A stretch of DNA of 64,000 nucleotides from Rhodanobacter sp. 7MK24 (GTDB lineage: Bacteria; Pseudomonadota; Gammaproteobacteria; Xanthomonadales; Rhodanobacteraceae): assembly GCF_014842995.1 (NCBI RefSeq), contig NZ_JACYXL010000013.1:1-64000 (forward strand), written 5' to 3'. This document shows, piece after piece, positions 1 to 6,917 of this stretch; the first letter of the stretch is position 1; the number at the start of each line of letters is the position of its first letter. The notes beneath the pieces were generated by a model that did not search any database, was not told the DNA's origin, and was given only the letters and a program-made list of their open reading frames with translations. The translations under genes were made by a program, and so were the position numbers.

Positions 1-78
1 CTCAGCCACCTTCGCGCCGGCCTCGACCTCCTTGAGGATCCGGACGATCTGTTCCTCGCTGAACTTCGACTTCTTCAT
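1..78 (-). mobile_element. IS3-family transposase OrfA, 5' end only
   Basis: Only the first 26 codons are inside the window. They start MKKSKFSEEQIVRILKEVEA, the usual opening of the helix-turn-helix OrfA protein of IS3-family elements. An AAGGAG ribosome binding site lies 6 nt before the ATG. OrfA and OrfB of this family jointly cut and join the element's ends. The outer end of the element should lie within a few tens of bases of position 78. The block around 101-112 could be part of the terminal repeat, but I cannot place the border. Whether the element is intact depends on sequence outside the window. Confidence 0.8.
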
Positions 79-277
79 GCAGAGCTCCTTGGTGGGGAAA
101 CTCTACTTCCGACTGGCTCGAATCAACGAGGACGCTTCACAAATAACTCGGCGCTCCGAGTCCTACAGCTCGGGCCGCCGAGATAAAAGCTCGAAACGCC
201 GAGCTTTTTGCTCGACGCGCCGACAAGGCATCCCTATTGAGGAAGTAAGCCTGGCCCCAATGTTTCGTCGTTGCCAG
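79..277. other. Non-coding stretch between IS end and the small ORF
   Basis: I see no convincing gene here. The stretch must contain the outer end of the IS and the insertion junction. It also holds the hairpin annotated at 185-209. Composition is AT-richer than the chromosome to the right of 5.5 kb. Confidence 0.5.
185..209 (-). terminator. Hairpin with T-rich flanks, likely bidirectional terminator
   Basis: AAAAGCTCG and CGAGCTTTT form a 9-bp stem around a 6-nt loop, with T runs on both strands. On the minus strand it lies downstream of the rhs gene and the 51-codon ORF, so it could end their transcript. This is inferred from structure only. Confidence 0.5.
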
Positions 278-433
278 CTACAACTTCACAAATATTATGT
301 AAAGCCACACCAGCACAACAACTAGGCAAACCACAATACGCAACCATGGGCGAACGCGTGGGCCATCCTCATCTTCTCCGAAGATAGGAATCCGCTTGTA
401 TGAGAATATTTTATATTTTGGCCATATTTTCAT
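278..433 (-). CDS. Small membrane protein directly behind rhs; candidate immunity or partner protein
   Basis: This is a 51-codon ORF. Its ATG is 3 nt past the rhs stop codon (TGA TTT ATG), so translation is probably coupled to rhs. The product has a basic, aromatic N-terminal part (MKIWPKYKIFSYKR), an acidic patch (GEDEDG), and one clear membrane helix at about residues 31-51, centred on IVVCLVVVLVWLYIIF. It ends KL then TAG. Codon use is AT-richer than the chromosome and matches the rhs tail beside it. I know of no family for it. In polymorphic toxin loci the gene immediately behind the variable C-terminus normally encodes the cognate immunity protein, so that role is the leading guess. A chance ORF is possible, but position, coupling and the clean helix argue against it. 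Confidence 0.55.
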   Translation of the reverse strand: MKIWPKYKIFSYKRIPIFGEDEDGPRVRPWLRIVVCLVVVLVWLYIIFVKL

Positions 434-436
434 AAA

Positions 437-3400
437 TCACTGCAAGTAATTTCCTTGATACCAATTATTACTACCGCCAACGCTGACACCTGCACCAACC
501 CCAGCGGTGACTGCTGTGCCTGAAGCATTCGTGCTAACCCCTCCCCCAAACCCAGCATATGCGGAAAAACCTCCTGAGGGACCCGAAAGAAAAGCGTTGA
601 GCTGGCTTTGAGTTGGGTTGCACTTCAATAACCATCCCGAGGCAATACTTACACCCACTCCAGTTGGTTTCGGGTAACCGCGGTTCCAGCCGCCACCCAA
701 AAATATATCACCATATTTTGTATAAGTAGCACTTATGGAAAAGACGTATACATCAAGTTGAAATTGATCGTAGTCAGGTAATCTTGCGCATCCACAATTT
801 GTACTACTCGGCGGCGGATCTCCACAAATGGAGTACGCATATGTCCCAGGGCCGCCACCACATGCCGCCTTGGGCGACTCCAAGCCCAACGGATCGATAT
901 TACTTATCGGATTTCCGCCGACATAGGCATACCCATTCGGCCCGGCCCTCAACCCCAGCGGATCAAACTCGATGTAGCGTCCCGTGCTTGAGTCGTAGTC
1001 GCGGTTGACGTTGTAATTCAGGCCCGTTTCGACATCGTAGTACTGCCCCGGATACCGCAGATAGAACGGGCTGTTCACACTCGCCGACTGCTCCCCGAAC
1101 ACATTGTTCTGCCACGGCCATGTGTAGATCGTCGTGCCGGCCGTGCTGCGTACCGCCCGCAGCGTGCCCAGATGATCGGCATACAGGTAGTTGATGCCGG
1201 GGGCGCTCTCGCCTGCGTTCGTGGCACTCGCCACCACTACGCCGTTGAGGTACACGTATTCGCGATAATTCGCCGCGAAGTACTCCCCATACAGGTTGCC
1301 ACTACCCGCCGGGTCGTACACCGTGGCCGCCTGCCCCACGCTCGGCGTTGTGATGGTGCGCCATACGCGCTGGCCTTCACCGTTGTACTGATAGCTAGCG
1401 ATAGTGGCGTCGCCGCTAGTGACGGTTGTGAGACGGTTGCTGTTGTCGTAGCCGAGGCCCACCAATGTACCGTTGGGATCTGTCAGCGCCGTGGTGTTGC
1501 CGGCCGCATCCACCGTGCGCGTTGCACCGCCGACGCCGATGAGCTGATGCGTACCGGGGCTATAGACGTAGCTTTGCATCCCTTGCGGCGTGGTCTTGCT
1601 GAGGCGGTCGCCCGTGGCGTCGTAGGTCACCCCTTCTTCCAGGTTGCCGTTGGCGTCCAGCACGGTGGTGAGGCGGTCGAGCGGATCGTACTGGTAGGTT
1701 TCATTGGCCGGAGTCGCGCCGGCGGCGTTGCCTTCGGCCTGGATGCGCCCCTTGGCATCGCGCAGGAAGTGCAGCGCCAGCCCGCTGCCCACGCTGTCCG
1801 TCAACCGATAGTTCGCGTCGTATGTGCGCGTGACCGATTGGCCGCCCTGAGCATAGGTGTAACCGCTTGCCGGCCCAAAGGGCAGGTACGTGACACCCGT
1901 GATCAGCGGCGTCAGCGTGTTGCTGGTATAGCTGCCGTACGGGCCGGGTTGCTGCAGGTAACCGACGGTGGCTACGCGGCCACCGCTGTCGAACCCATAC
2001 TTCAGCTCGAAGCCGGAGGGGTACTGAAGGTAAGTCAGGCGTCGCCCGGGGCTATAGGCATAGCCGTGCAGGTACGTGACGCCATTGATGACCTGCCGCA
2101 CTTCGCGAATGTCGCCTTGGTTGGTGTAGCACCACGCGGTGGTACCCGAGGCGTCGGTCATGCCAGTGCGGTGGCCAATGTTGAAGCTGCTGGGGCAGCC
2201 ACTGATCGGCGTGGCCTGGTCGTAGGTGTAGGTGACGTTGAGCGCGGGCTCGGCCGGATAGGTGATGCCGGTCAGGCGATTGAGCGCATCGTAGGTATAG
2301 CTGGTCAGCACGCCGCGGGCATCGGTCTGGCTCGACAAGTTGCCGGCCGCGTCATAAGTCCGGGCAGTGGTGCCAGTGTCCGGGCTGACCTGACCCGTGG
2401 CGTCGCTCAACCCGTCGTAGCTGTAGCTCGTGGCAAGGTTGCTGGGATCGGTGACCTGTGTGAGGCGATCCAGGCTGTCGTAGGTGTACTGCGTGGTGGT
2501 GTTTCGAGTGGCGGTATCAGTGCCGTTGTAATTGTCGATCGTTTGCACCAGCCGGTTCAGGGCGTCGTAGCCCTGCTGGCGCTGAATACCCAGGGCATCG
2601 CTGCTCTGGATCAGGTTGCCGTTGGCGTCGTAGCTCCCGCTGGCACTGGCGCTGAAGACGGTCTGGTTGAGGCCATCCACCACCATAGTGAGCTGACCCA
2701 AGGTGTTGAAAGTGCGACTCTGGCTCCTGTGCACAGTGCCACTGCTGTCGAACACCTGTTCACCCGTCTTATTGCCGGCGGCGTCGAGGGTGTACTGAAT
2801 GTAGTTGCCGAGAGCGTCGGTGATCTTGGTGAGGCGGTGAGCTGCGTCATAACCGTAGGTGGTGGTGACGCCATCGGGATCGGTAACGGTTTGTATCGCA
2901 CCGTAGGGGGTGTAGGTGAAGGCGGTTTGCGCACCGCCTACCGTGCGGGTGGCCAACCAGTCGCGCGGCGTGTAGGTCATATCAGTGTTGACACCGTTGG
3001 CATCAGTCTCTCGTGTGACGCGACCGTCGGCATCGTAGGAGGCGATGGTGGTGACGTGGCCCAATGCATCGGTAATGGTATGCAGGTCGCCGGGCTGGTA
3101 GCAGGCGGCACCAGGCGTGTCGCAGTTCACTGCACTGGCCGTCAGGTAGTAGCTGTAGGTGGTGGTTTGCGTGAGATCGGTGCGGGGTCCGGTGGCCGTC
3201 AGTAGCAGGCCCACGAGAGGGCATTGCACGGTGTCGACAGCCGTGCAGTAGGTGTAGGTCCAGCGGCGGACGCCGGCCGGTACCGTACCCGTGGCGCTGC
3301 AGGTGTAACCCGAGGCCGCGCTGTTGGTGGGGTCGATGGCGCAGCGGGCCAGCGTTTGACCCGAGGCGTTGTAGACCCATTGGGTGGTGCTGACCGTGTT

Positions 3401-4921
3401 GCCGGAAGCATCCTGCACCACACGCGTCAGCGGCACGCGTAGCGTCGTGTTCCAGGTGGTAGTGGTGGTTCGCTGGCTGCTCGTGCCTGAGGCGTCGATC
3501 TGTTGATCCAACAGACCATTGGCGTCATAGGTTGTCGCGGTGACGTTTCCGTTGAAGTCTGTAGCTTGTTGGGGGTTGCCGTTGGCGTCATAGATCCATG
3601 CACTGATGGGTGAACAGGATTCGCACGTGCCATTGAGTCCGGTGACGTGGGGCACACCGATGATCGTGGTGAACGTGCGGTGGCGTGAGGTGTTCAATGG
3701 ATCGACCACGTCAGCCGAGCCATCGCTGTTGTAGGTAATTGCGTAGGAGGCCACGCCGCCGCTCAATTGATCGGCGGTGGCCTGTCCGGAAGCGTTGTAG
3801 CTGTAGGTGGTATATCGGACATTGTTTTCGTCGACGACGCCGGTGAGAAGAGCAGGCGTGGTGGCCCCACCGCTGTAGGCCGACTCGTTGTAGAGATAGG
3901 TCAGCACCTTGCTGTCCGGGTAGGTCACCGTGACGAGATCACCCGAAGCGTCGTATGCGTAAGCGTAAATGGATCCATCCGGCGCTTCGACCTGGTTGAT
4001 CCAGCCGCTGCCGTTATAGGTCAGCTGGATCGACCGCTGCGAGGGGTCGGTGATCGCGATAAGGAGACCGGCGCTCGGCGCAACTGCGCTAGGTGTACTC
4101 GCGGTGCTGTAGGTCAGCGTCGTAATGAACCCGTCCTGATCCTGGACGCTAGTCAATTGACCGGTGGCATTGAACTGCTCGGTGCTTCGCGTATCGGCAC
4201 GCCATAGCGTCCAGCCAGCGAGATTGCCGCTGGCGTCAGTCGCTTCGGACAATGTGTCAGGGACATCGGCGTCGCCCACCCACACGCCATTGACCAAGGA
4301 ATAGGTACTGGCTCGACCATCCTCGCGCGTGACGGTGACCACACTGGTTCCCGTTGTACCACCGTCGATACGGCTGGAATAGGAGTGGCGCCAATGAGGG
4401 CCGAATGTATCCGCTGCCGCACTAGGGTCGCTGTTGTAGTAGCGGTCGAACCTCAACCAACGGCCATTATGGAAATCTTCTTCACGCCGATAAACATTCC
4501 CGGAACCCACATTGATGGGATCACCAACACAAGCGCCACAGGTTGGAGCGCCATTAGCTTTTCCGGGCGCTGAGGGCAACGTAAAGGGCATCTGGCAGGC
4601 CCACTGATTACCATAACCATGGACACTGTTATCGGGAATGTTTTGGTTATAAAAGTTAAATACCCAAGCGCCAATGAGCACAGTGTGCGAGGGATTGTTC
4701 CATGAAAGACAACATACGTAGCAACCCGAAGTGGGTATGTTTGCGTTGTGTGGTGTGCTGGCAAATTCAGCCAAACTAGTCTGACAGGTTGATTCGGCGT
4801 CGCTGTAGGTTGGCCAATCAGTCGGAATACACCCACTTTGAGCCATCGCGGAAGCGGCATGCATAGCAATGCACAGAAACAGCCCGACAAGGAACCCCAG
4901 ACGTACCTTGGTTCGCGTCAT
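437..4921 (-). CDS. Rhs/YD-repeat protein with variable C-terminal tail
   Basis: This is a 1494-residue secreted Rhs protein. A signal peptide occupies about residues 1-27 (hydrophobic core then ASAMA). A DUF6531-like entry follows near residue 133 (GDPINVGSGNVYRREEDF). Many YD repeats follow (YDANGN, YDALNRL, YDSLDRLTQV). The Rhs core lies at about 1243-1348 (YLYADHLGTLRAVRS through to SNIDPLGL). Rhs proteins build a hollow shell around a C-terminal domain, often a toxin, which is released after the conserved core. The tail of about 146 residues after DPLGL begins with a Cys/Pro-rich stretch and ends in a Gly-rich stretch (AGFGGGVSTNASGTAV). I recognise no toxin family in it. Its DNA is AT-richer than the YD-repeat DNA, as expected for an exchangeable tip. 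An AAGG site precedes the ATG. No VgrG, PAAR or T6SS gene is nearby, and the signal peptide suggests Sec export. Confidence 0.9.
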   Translation of the reverse strand: MTRTKVRLGFLVGLFLCIAMHAASAMAQSGCIPTDWPTYSDAESTCQTSLAEFASTPHNANIPTSGCYVCCLSWNNPSHTVLIGAWVFNFYNQNIPDNSVHGYGNQWACQMPFTLPSAPGKANGAPTCGACVGDPINVGSGNVYRREEDFHNGRWLRFDRYYNSDPSAAADTFGPHWRHSYSSRIDGGTTGTSVVTVTREDGRASTYSLVNGVWVGDADVPDTLSEATDASGNLAGWTLWRADTRSTEQFNATGQLTSVQDQDGFITTLTYSTASTPSAVAPSAGLLIAITDPSQRSIQLTYNGSGWINQVEAPDGSIYAYAYDASGDLVTVTYPDSKVLTYLYNESAYSGGATTPALLTGVVDENNVRYTTYSYNASGQATADQLSGGVASYAITYNSDGSADVVDPLNTSRHRTFTTIIGVPHVTGLNGTCESCSPISAWIYDANGNPQQATDFNGNVTATTYDANGLLDQQIDASGTSSQRTTTTTWNTTLRVPLTRVVQDASGNTVSTTQWVYNASGQTLARCAIDPTNSAASGYTCSATGTVPAGVRRWTYTYCTAVDTVQCPLVGLLLTATGPRTDLTQTTTYSYYLTASAVNCDTPGAACYQPGDLHTITDALGHVTTIASYDADGRVTRETDANGVNTDMTYTPRDWLATRTVGGAQTAFTYTPYGAIQTVTDPDGVTTTYGYDAAHRLTKITDALGNYIQYTLDAAGNKTGEQVFDSSGTVHRSQSRTFNTLGQLTMVVDGLNQTVFSASASGSYDANGNLIQSSDALGIQRQQGYDALNRLVQTIDNYNGTDTATRNTTTQYTYDSLDRLTQVTDPSNLATSYSYDGLSDATGQVSPDTGTTARTYDAAGNLSSQTDARGVLTSYTYDALNRLTGITYPAEPALNVTYTYDQATPISGCPSSFNIGHRTGMTDASGTTAWCYTNQGDIREVRQVINGVTYLHGYAYSPGRRLTYLQYPSGFELKYGFDSGGRVATVGYLQQPGPYGSYTSNTLTPLITGVTYLPFGPASGYTYAQGGQSVTRTYDANYRLTDSVGSGLALHFLRDAKGRIQAEGNAAGATPANETYQYDPLDRLTTVLDANGNLEEGVTYDATGDRLSKTTPQGMQSYVYSPGTHQLIGVGGATRTVDAAGNTTALTDPNGTLVGLGYDNSNRLTTVTSGDATIASYQYNGEGQRVWRTITTPSVGQAATVYDPAGSGNLYGEYFAANYREYVYLNGVVVASATNAGESAPGINYLYADHLGTLRAVRSTAGTTIYTWPWQNNVFGEQSASVNSPFYLRYPGQYYDVETGLNYNVNRDYDSSTGRYIEFDPLGLRAGPNGYAYVGGNPISNIDPLGLESPKAACGGGPGTYAYSICGDPPPSSTNCGCARLPDYDQFQLDVYVFSISATYTKYGDIFLGGGWNRGYPKPTGVGVSIASGWLLKCNPTQSQLNAFLSGPSGGFSAYAGFGGGVSTNASGTAVTAGVGAGVSVGGSNNWYQGNYLQ

Positions 4922-5114
4922 ACACCTTCATCCCTAGAAAGGTTCTGAAACGGCAGGCATGCACGGCACATGAGCCGTGTCATCGTCAATGACCTAATTT
5001 GAGTAACCCGAAGTACTTTGTGGTCCGCGGCATCCATGGCATGGCCAGCAAACGAGATCCGGTGATGACGAGGACGACACCGCGACACTCCGCGGGTACG
5101 GCTGGTTCTATGCG

Positions 5115-5325
5115 TTACACACCGCCGGCCACATACCCGCTGCGACCGCCTGCCGGGTCGATCCGGATCGCTTCCAGCGGTCCGCGCACTTCCTGCTCTC
5201 CGATCAACCCACACTTCGATACCCACAGGCAGCTCCCTTGCCAACGTGCTCACATCGAATTGTCCCTTTGAGGCCACGCATTGCACGCAGCGCCCTTTTA
5301 GAACTAATGGCACATGGTGTCTCAC
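5115..5325 (-). pseudogene. Frameshifted small gene remnant
   Basis: On the minus strand a reading frame opens at GTG (5325) and reads VPLVLKGRCVQCVASKGQFD, then STLARELPVGIEVW. The coding signal then moves to the +1 frame near 5205 and continues GLIGEQEVRGPLEAIRIDP and AGGRSGYVAGGV to a TAA at 5115. Codon bias in each half supports the switch, and the joined product would be about 70 residues. I do not recognise the family. The position upstream of rhs fits debris in an accessory patch. A sequencing error would restore a small intact gene. Confidence 0.35.
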
Positions 5326-5544
5326 GTCAACAAGGAAATTCTTGCGACGCCCCTGCTTGCCTCACGCCATCTACTAAAGATGGTGGTCCGCACCATCACG
5401 ATAGGCAGAGGATTCATAGCGCAATGGTCAGGCATTAACAGAATGGCTGACAGCTGTTTCCGAAGTACTAAAAAATGGCGCCAGGGACAATCGATTCCTC
5501 TCACGAATGCGACACCCCTCACCTCCCAAGCAAGATGTCACCGA
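5326..5544. other. Intergenic, no gene seen
   Basis: Together with 4922-5114 this is the flank of the accessory patch. Short ORFs on both strands here lack ribosome binding sites and family likeness. No clear terminator was found for the peroxidase gene that ends at 5545. Confidence 0.4.
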
Positions 5545-6873
5545 TCACGGCGCCCCACCAGCCTTGGCCGTATAGCCATCATCCAGCGCGCCAAGGAAGG
5601 TGATTACGTCGGCGATCTCACGCGCGTCGAGCGCAGGCTTGTCGCCCGGCTCACGATCCATCGGTGCATCGCTGTGATCGACGTTGCCACGATAGCGCAG
5701 CGGCAGGTCGTCGAACTTCCGCACCTTGCCGCCCACCACCGGGTACCACTTACGCGGATCGGTGTCGCGCTCGACGTAGAAATGCATCATCGCGTCCAGC
5801 GTGTGGAAATAGCCGTTGTGGAAGAACACCTGGCGCGTAGCGACGTTGCGCAACGTTGGTGTCTTGAACATGCCGCAGTACTGCGTCTGCGTGGCGAGAT
5901 CCTTCCGCTTGGGGCCGCACAGGCCCAGGTCGTAGTAGCGCGGATCGCGATTGGACGGAATCGCCCGGTTGCGCGGCACGCCCAGTGCTTCGTAGGAGTA
6001 ATCAGTGAACGCCGCCGGTCTCCCGCCGGGTCCCGGCACATCGATGTGGCAGGAGGCGCAGTTGCCTTTCTTCGGGTCGTTGAACAGGGCGTAGCCGTGC
6101 AACTCCTGGGCGGTGAAGTGGGCATGGCCCGACATCACCGCGTCGAACTTGCTGGTGTAGGGATGGAAGCTCGGGTCTTCGATCTGGAAAGCTTCCAGCG
6201 CTGCACCGATGTCGTCGAACGCCTGACGCGGATGTTCGAATACATCTGCGCCGAAGGCCTGTTCGAACTGATGCGCGAACACGCCGTCGCGCACCGCGAC
6301 GACCACGGCCGCAGGCGTCGCATTGGCCATCTCGTCCGGATCGAGCAAGGGGTTGGCCGCCTGTTGCCGGCGCGAGGCCGCTGCGCCGTCGCGACCGAAG
6401 CCGCCCGTAGGCCCTTCGTATTCGGCGTCTTCGGAGCCGGGGGTGAAATAGTTCAGGCTGAACAGCGGCGTATTGTCCAGGTAGCGTAGCGAGGGTACCG
6501 CGCGCGTGCCCGCGTGGTGCTGGTCCCGGCCGCCGGGCTGCACGGCGCGTCCATCCGGCGGCCCATAGGCATGCGCGGGGTCGTGGCAGCTGGCGCAGGA
6601 CGTGCGCCCCGAGGCGGACAGGGCCGTGTCGAAGAACAGCCGTCGCCCTACTTCCGCCTGCGGACTCAACTGCGACGGCACGGGCGGGTAACGCACCCAT
6701 TGGCGAATGGCGGCATCGCGTGCCGCATCCGTCGATGCAGTCGCGTGTTCGCGAGCTGATGCCGGAAGGCCCACGCCGGCGATGCCCATGGCGGCAATCG
6801 CCAGCACCACGACAGCGACGACCCTAATCCAACCGGGTCCGTTGCGAGGTTTCTTTATCCGCCCACCCTGCAT
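5545..6873 (-). CDS. Di-haem cytochrome c peroxidase (CcpA/MauG family)
   Basis: The 442-residue product is exported. A basic start (KKPRN) precedes a hydrophobic segment at about residues 15-35, ending near ASA. Two haem c attachment motifs are visible: CASCH near residue 91 and CASCHID near residue 271, about 180 apart as in this family. Bacterial di-haem peroxidases reduce hydrogen peroxide in the periplasm with electrons from small cytochromes, while MauG relatives oxidise protein side chains. Which applies here cannot be told from the motifs. The gene starts 44 nt after the phospholipase-like gene on the same strand, so the two probably form an operon, possibly linking secreted phosphoesterase activity to periplasmic redox protection. 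Confidence 0.88.
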   Translation of the reverse strand: MQGGRIKKPRNGPGWIRVVAVVVLAIAAMGIAGVGLPASAREHATASTDAARDAAIRQWVRYPPVPSQLSPQAEVGRRLFFDTALSASGRTSCASCHDPAHAYGPPDGRAVQPGGRDQHHAGTRAVPSLRYLDNTPLFSLNYFTPGSEDAEYEGPTGGFGRDGAAASRRQQAANPLLDPDEMANATPAAVVVAVRDGVFAHQFEQAFGADVFEHPRQAFDDIGAALEAFQIEDPSFHPYTSKFDAVMSGHAHFTAQELHGYALFNDPKKGNCASCHIDVPGPGGRPAAFTDYSYEALGVPRNRAIPSNRDPRYYDLGLCGPKRKDLATQTQYCGMFKTPTLRNVATRQVFFHNGYFHTLDAMMHFYVERDTDPRKWYPVVGGKVRKFDDLPLRYRGNVDHSDAPMDREPGDKPALDAREIADVITFLGALDDGYTAKAGGAP

Positions 6874-6917
6874 GGCTTAGCCCAATGCGCGCCCGCCGCC
6901 CGCGGCGCGATACCTGC

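Noticed and set aside
32-325. 97-codon plus-strand frame at the left end
   Set aside because: It runs antisense through the transposase start and the terminator-like hairpin, with no ribosome site and no motif.
1172-3205. 677-codon plus-strand frame opposite the rhs gene
   Set aside because: The Val/Gly/Arg-rich pattern mirrors YD repeats read backwards; no start site or motif supports it.
1500-4000. Many short near-repeats that could suggest a CRISPR or satellite array
   Set aside because: They encode YD repeats of the Rhs protein in one frame, with irregular spacing.
4999-5271. 90-codon plus-strand frame between rhs and the peroxidase
   Set aside because: It is antisense to the better-biased frameshifted remnant and has no ribosome site.
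5314-6489. 391-codon plus-strand frame opposite the peroxidase
   Set aside because: The minus-strand gene carries two haem motifs and a signal peptide; the plus frame is a shadow.
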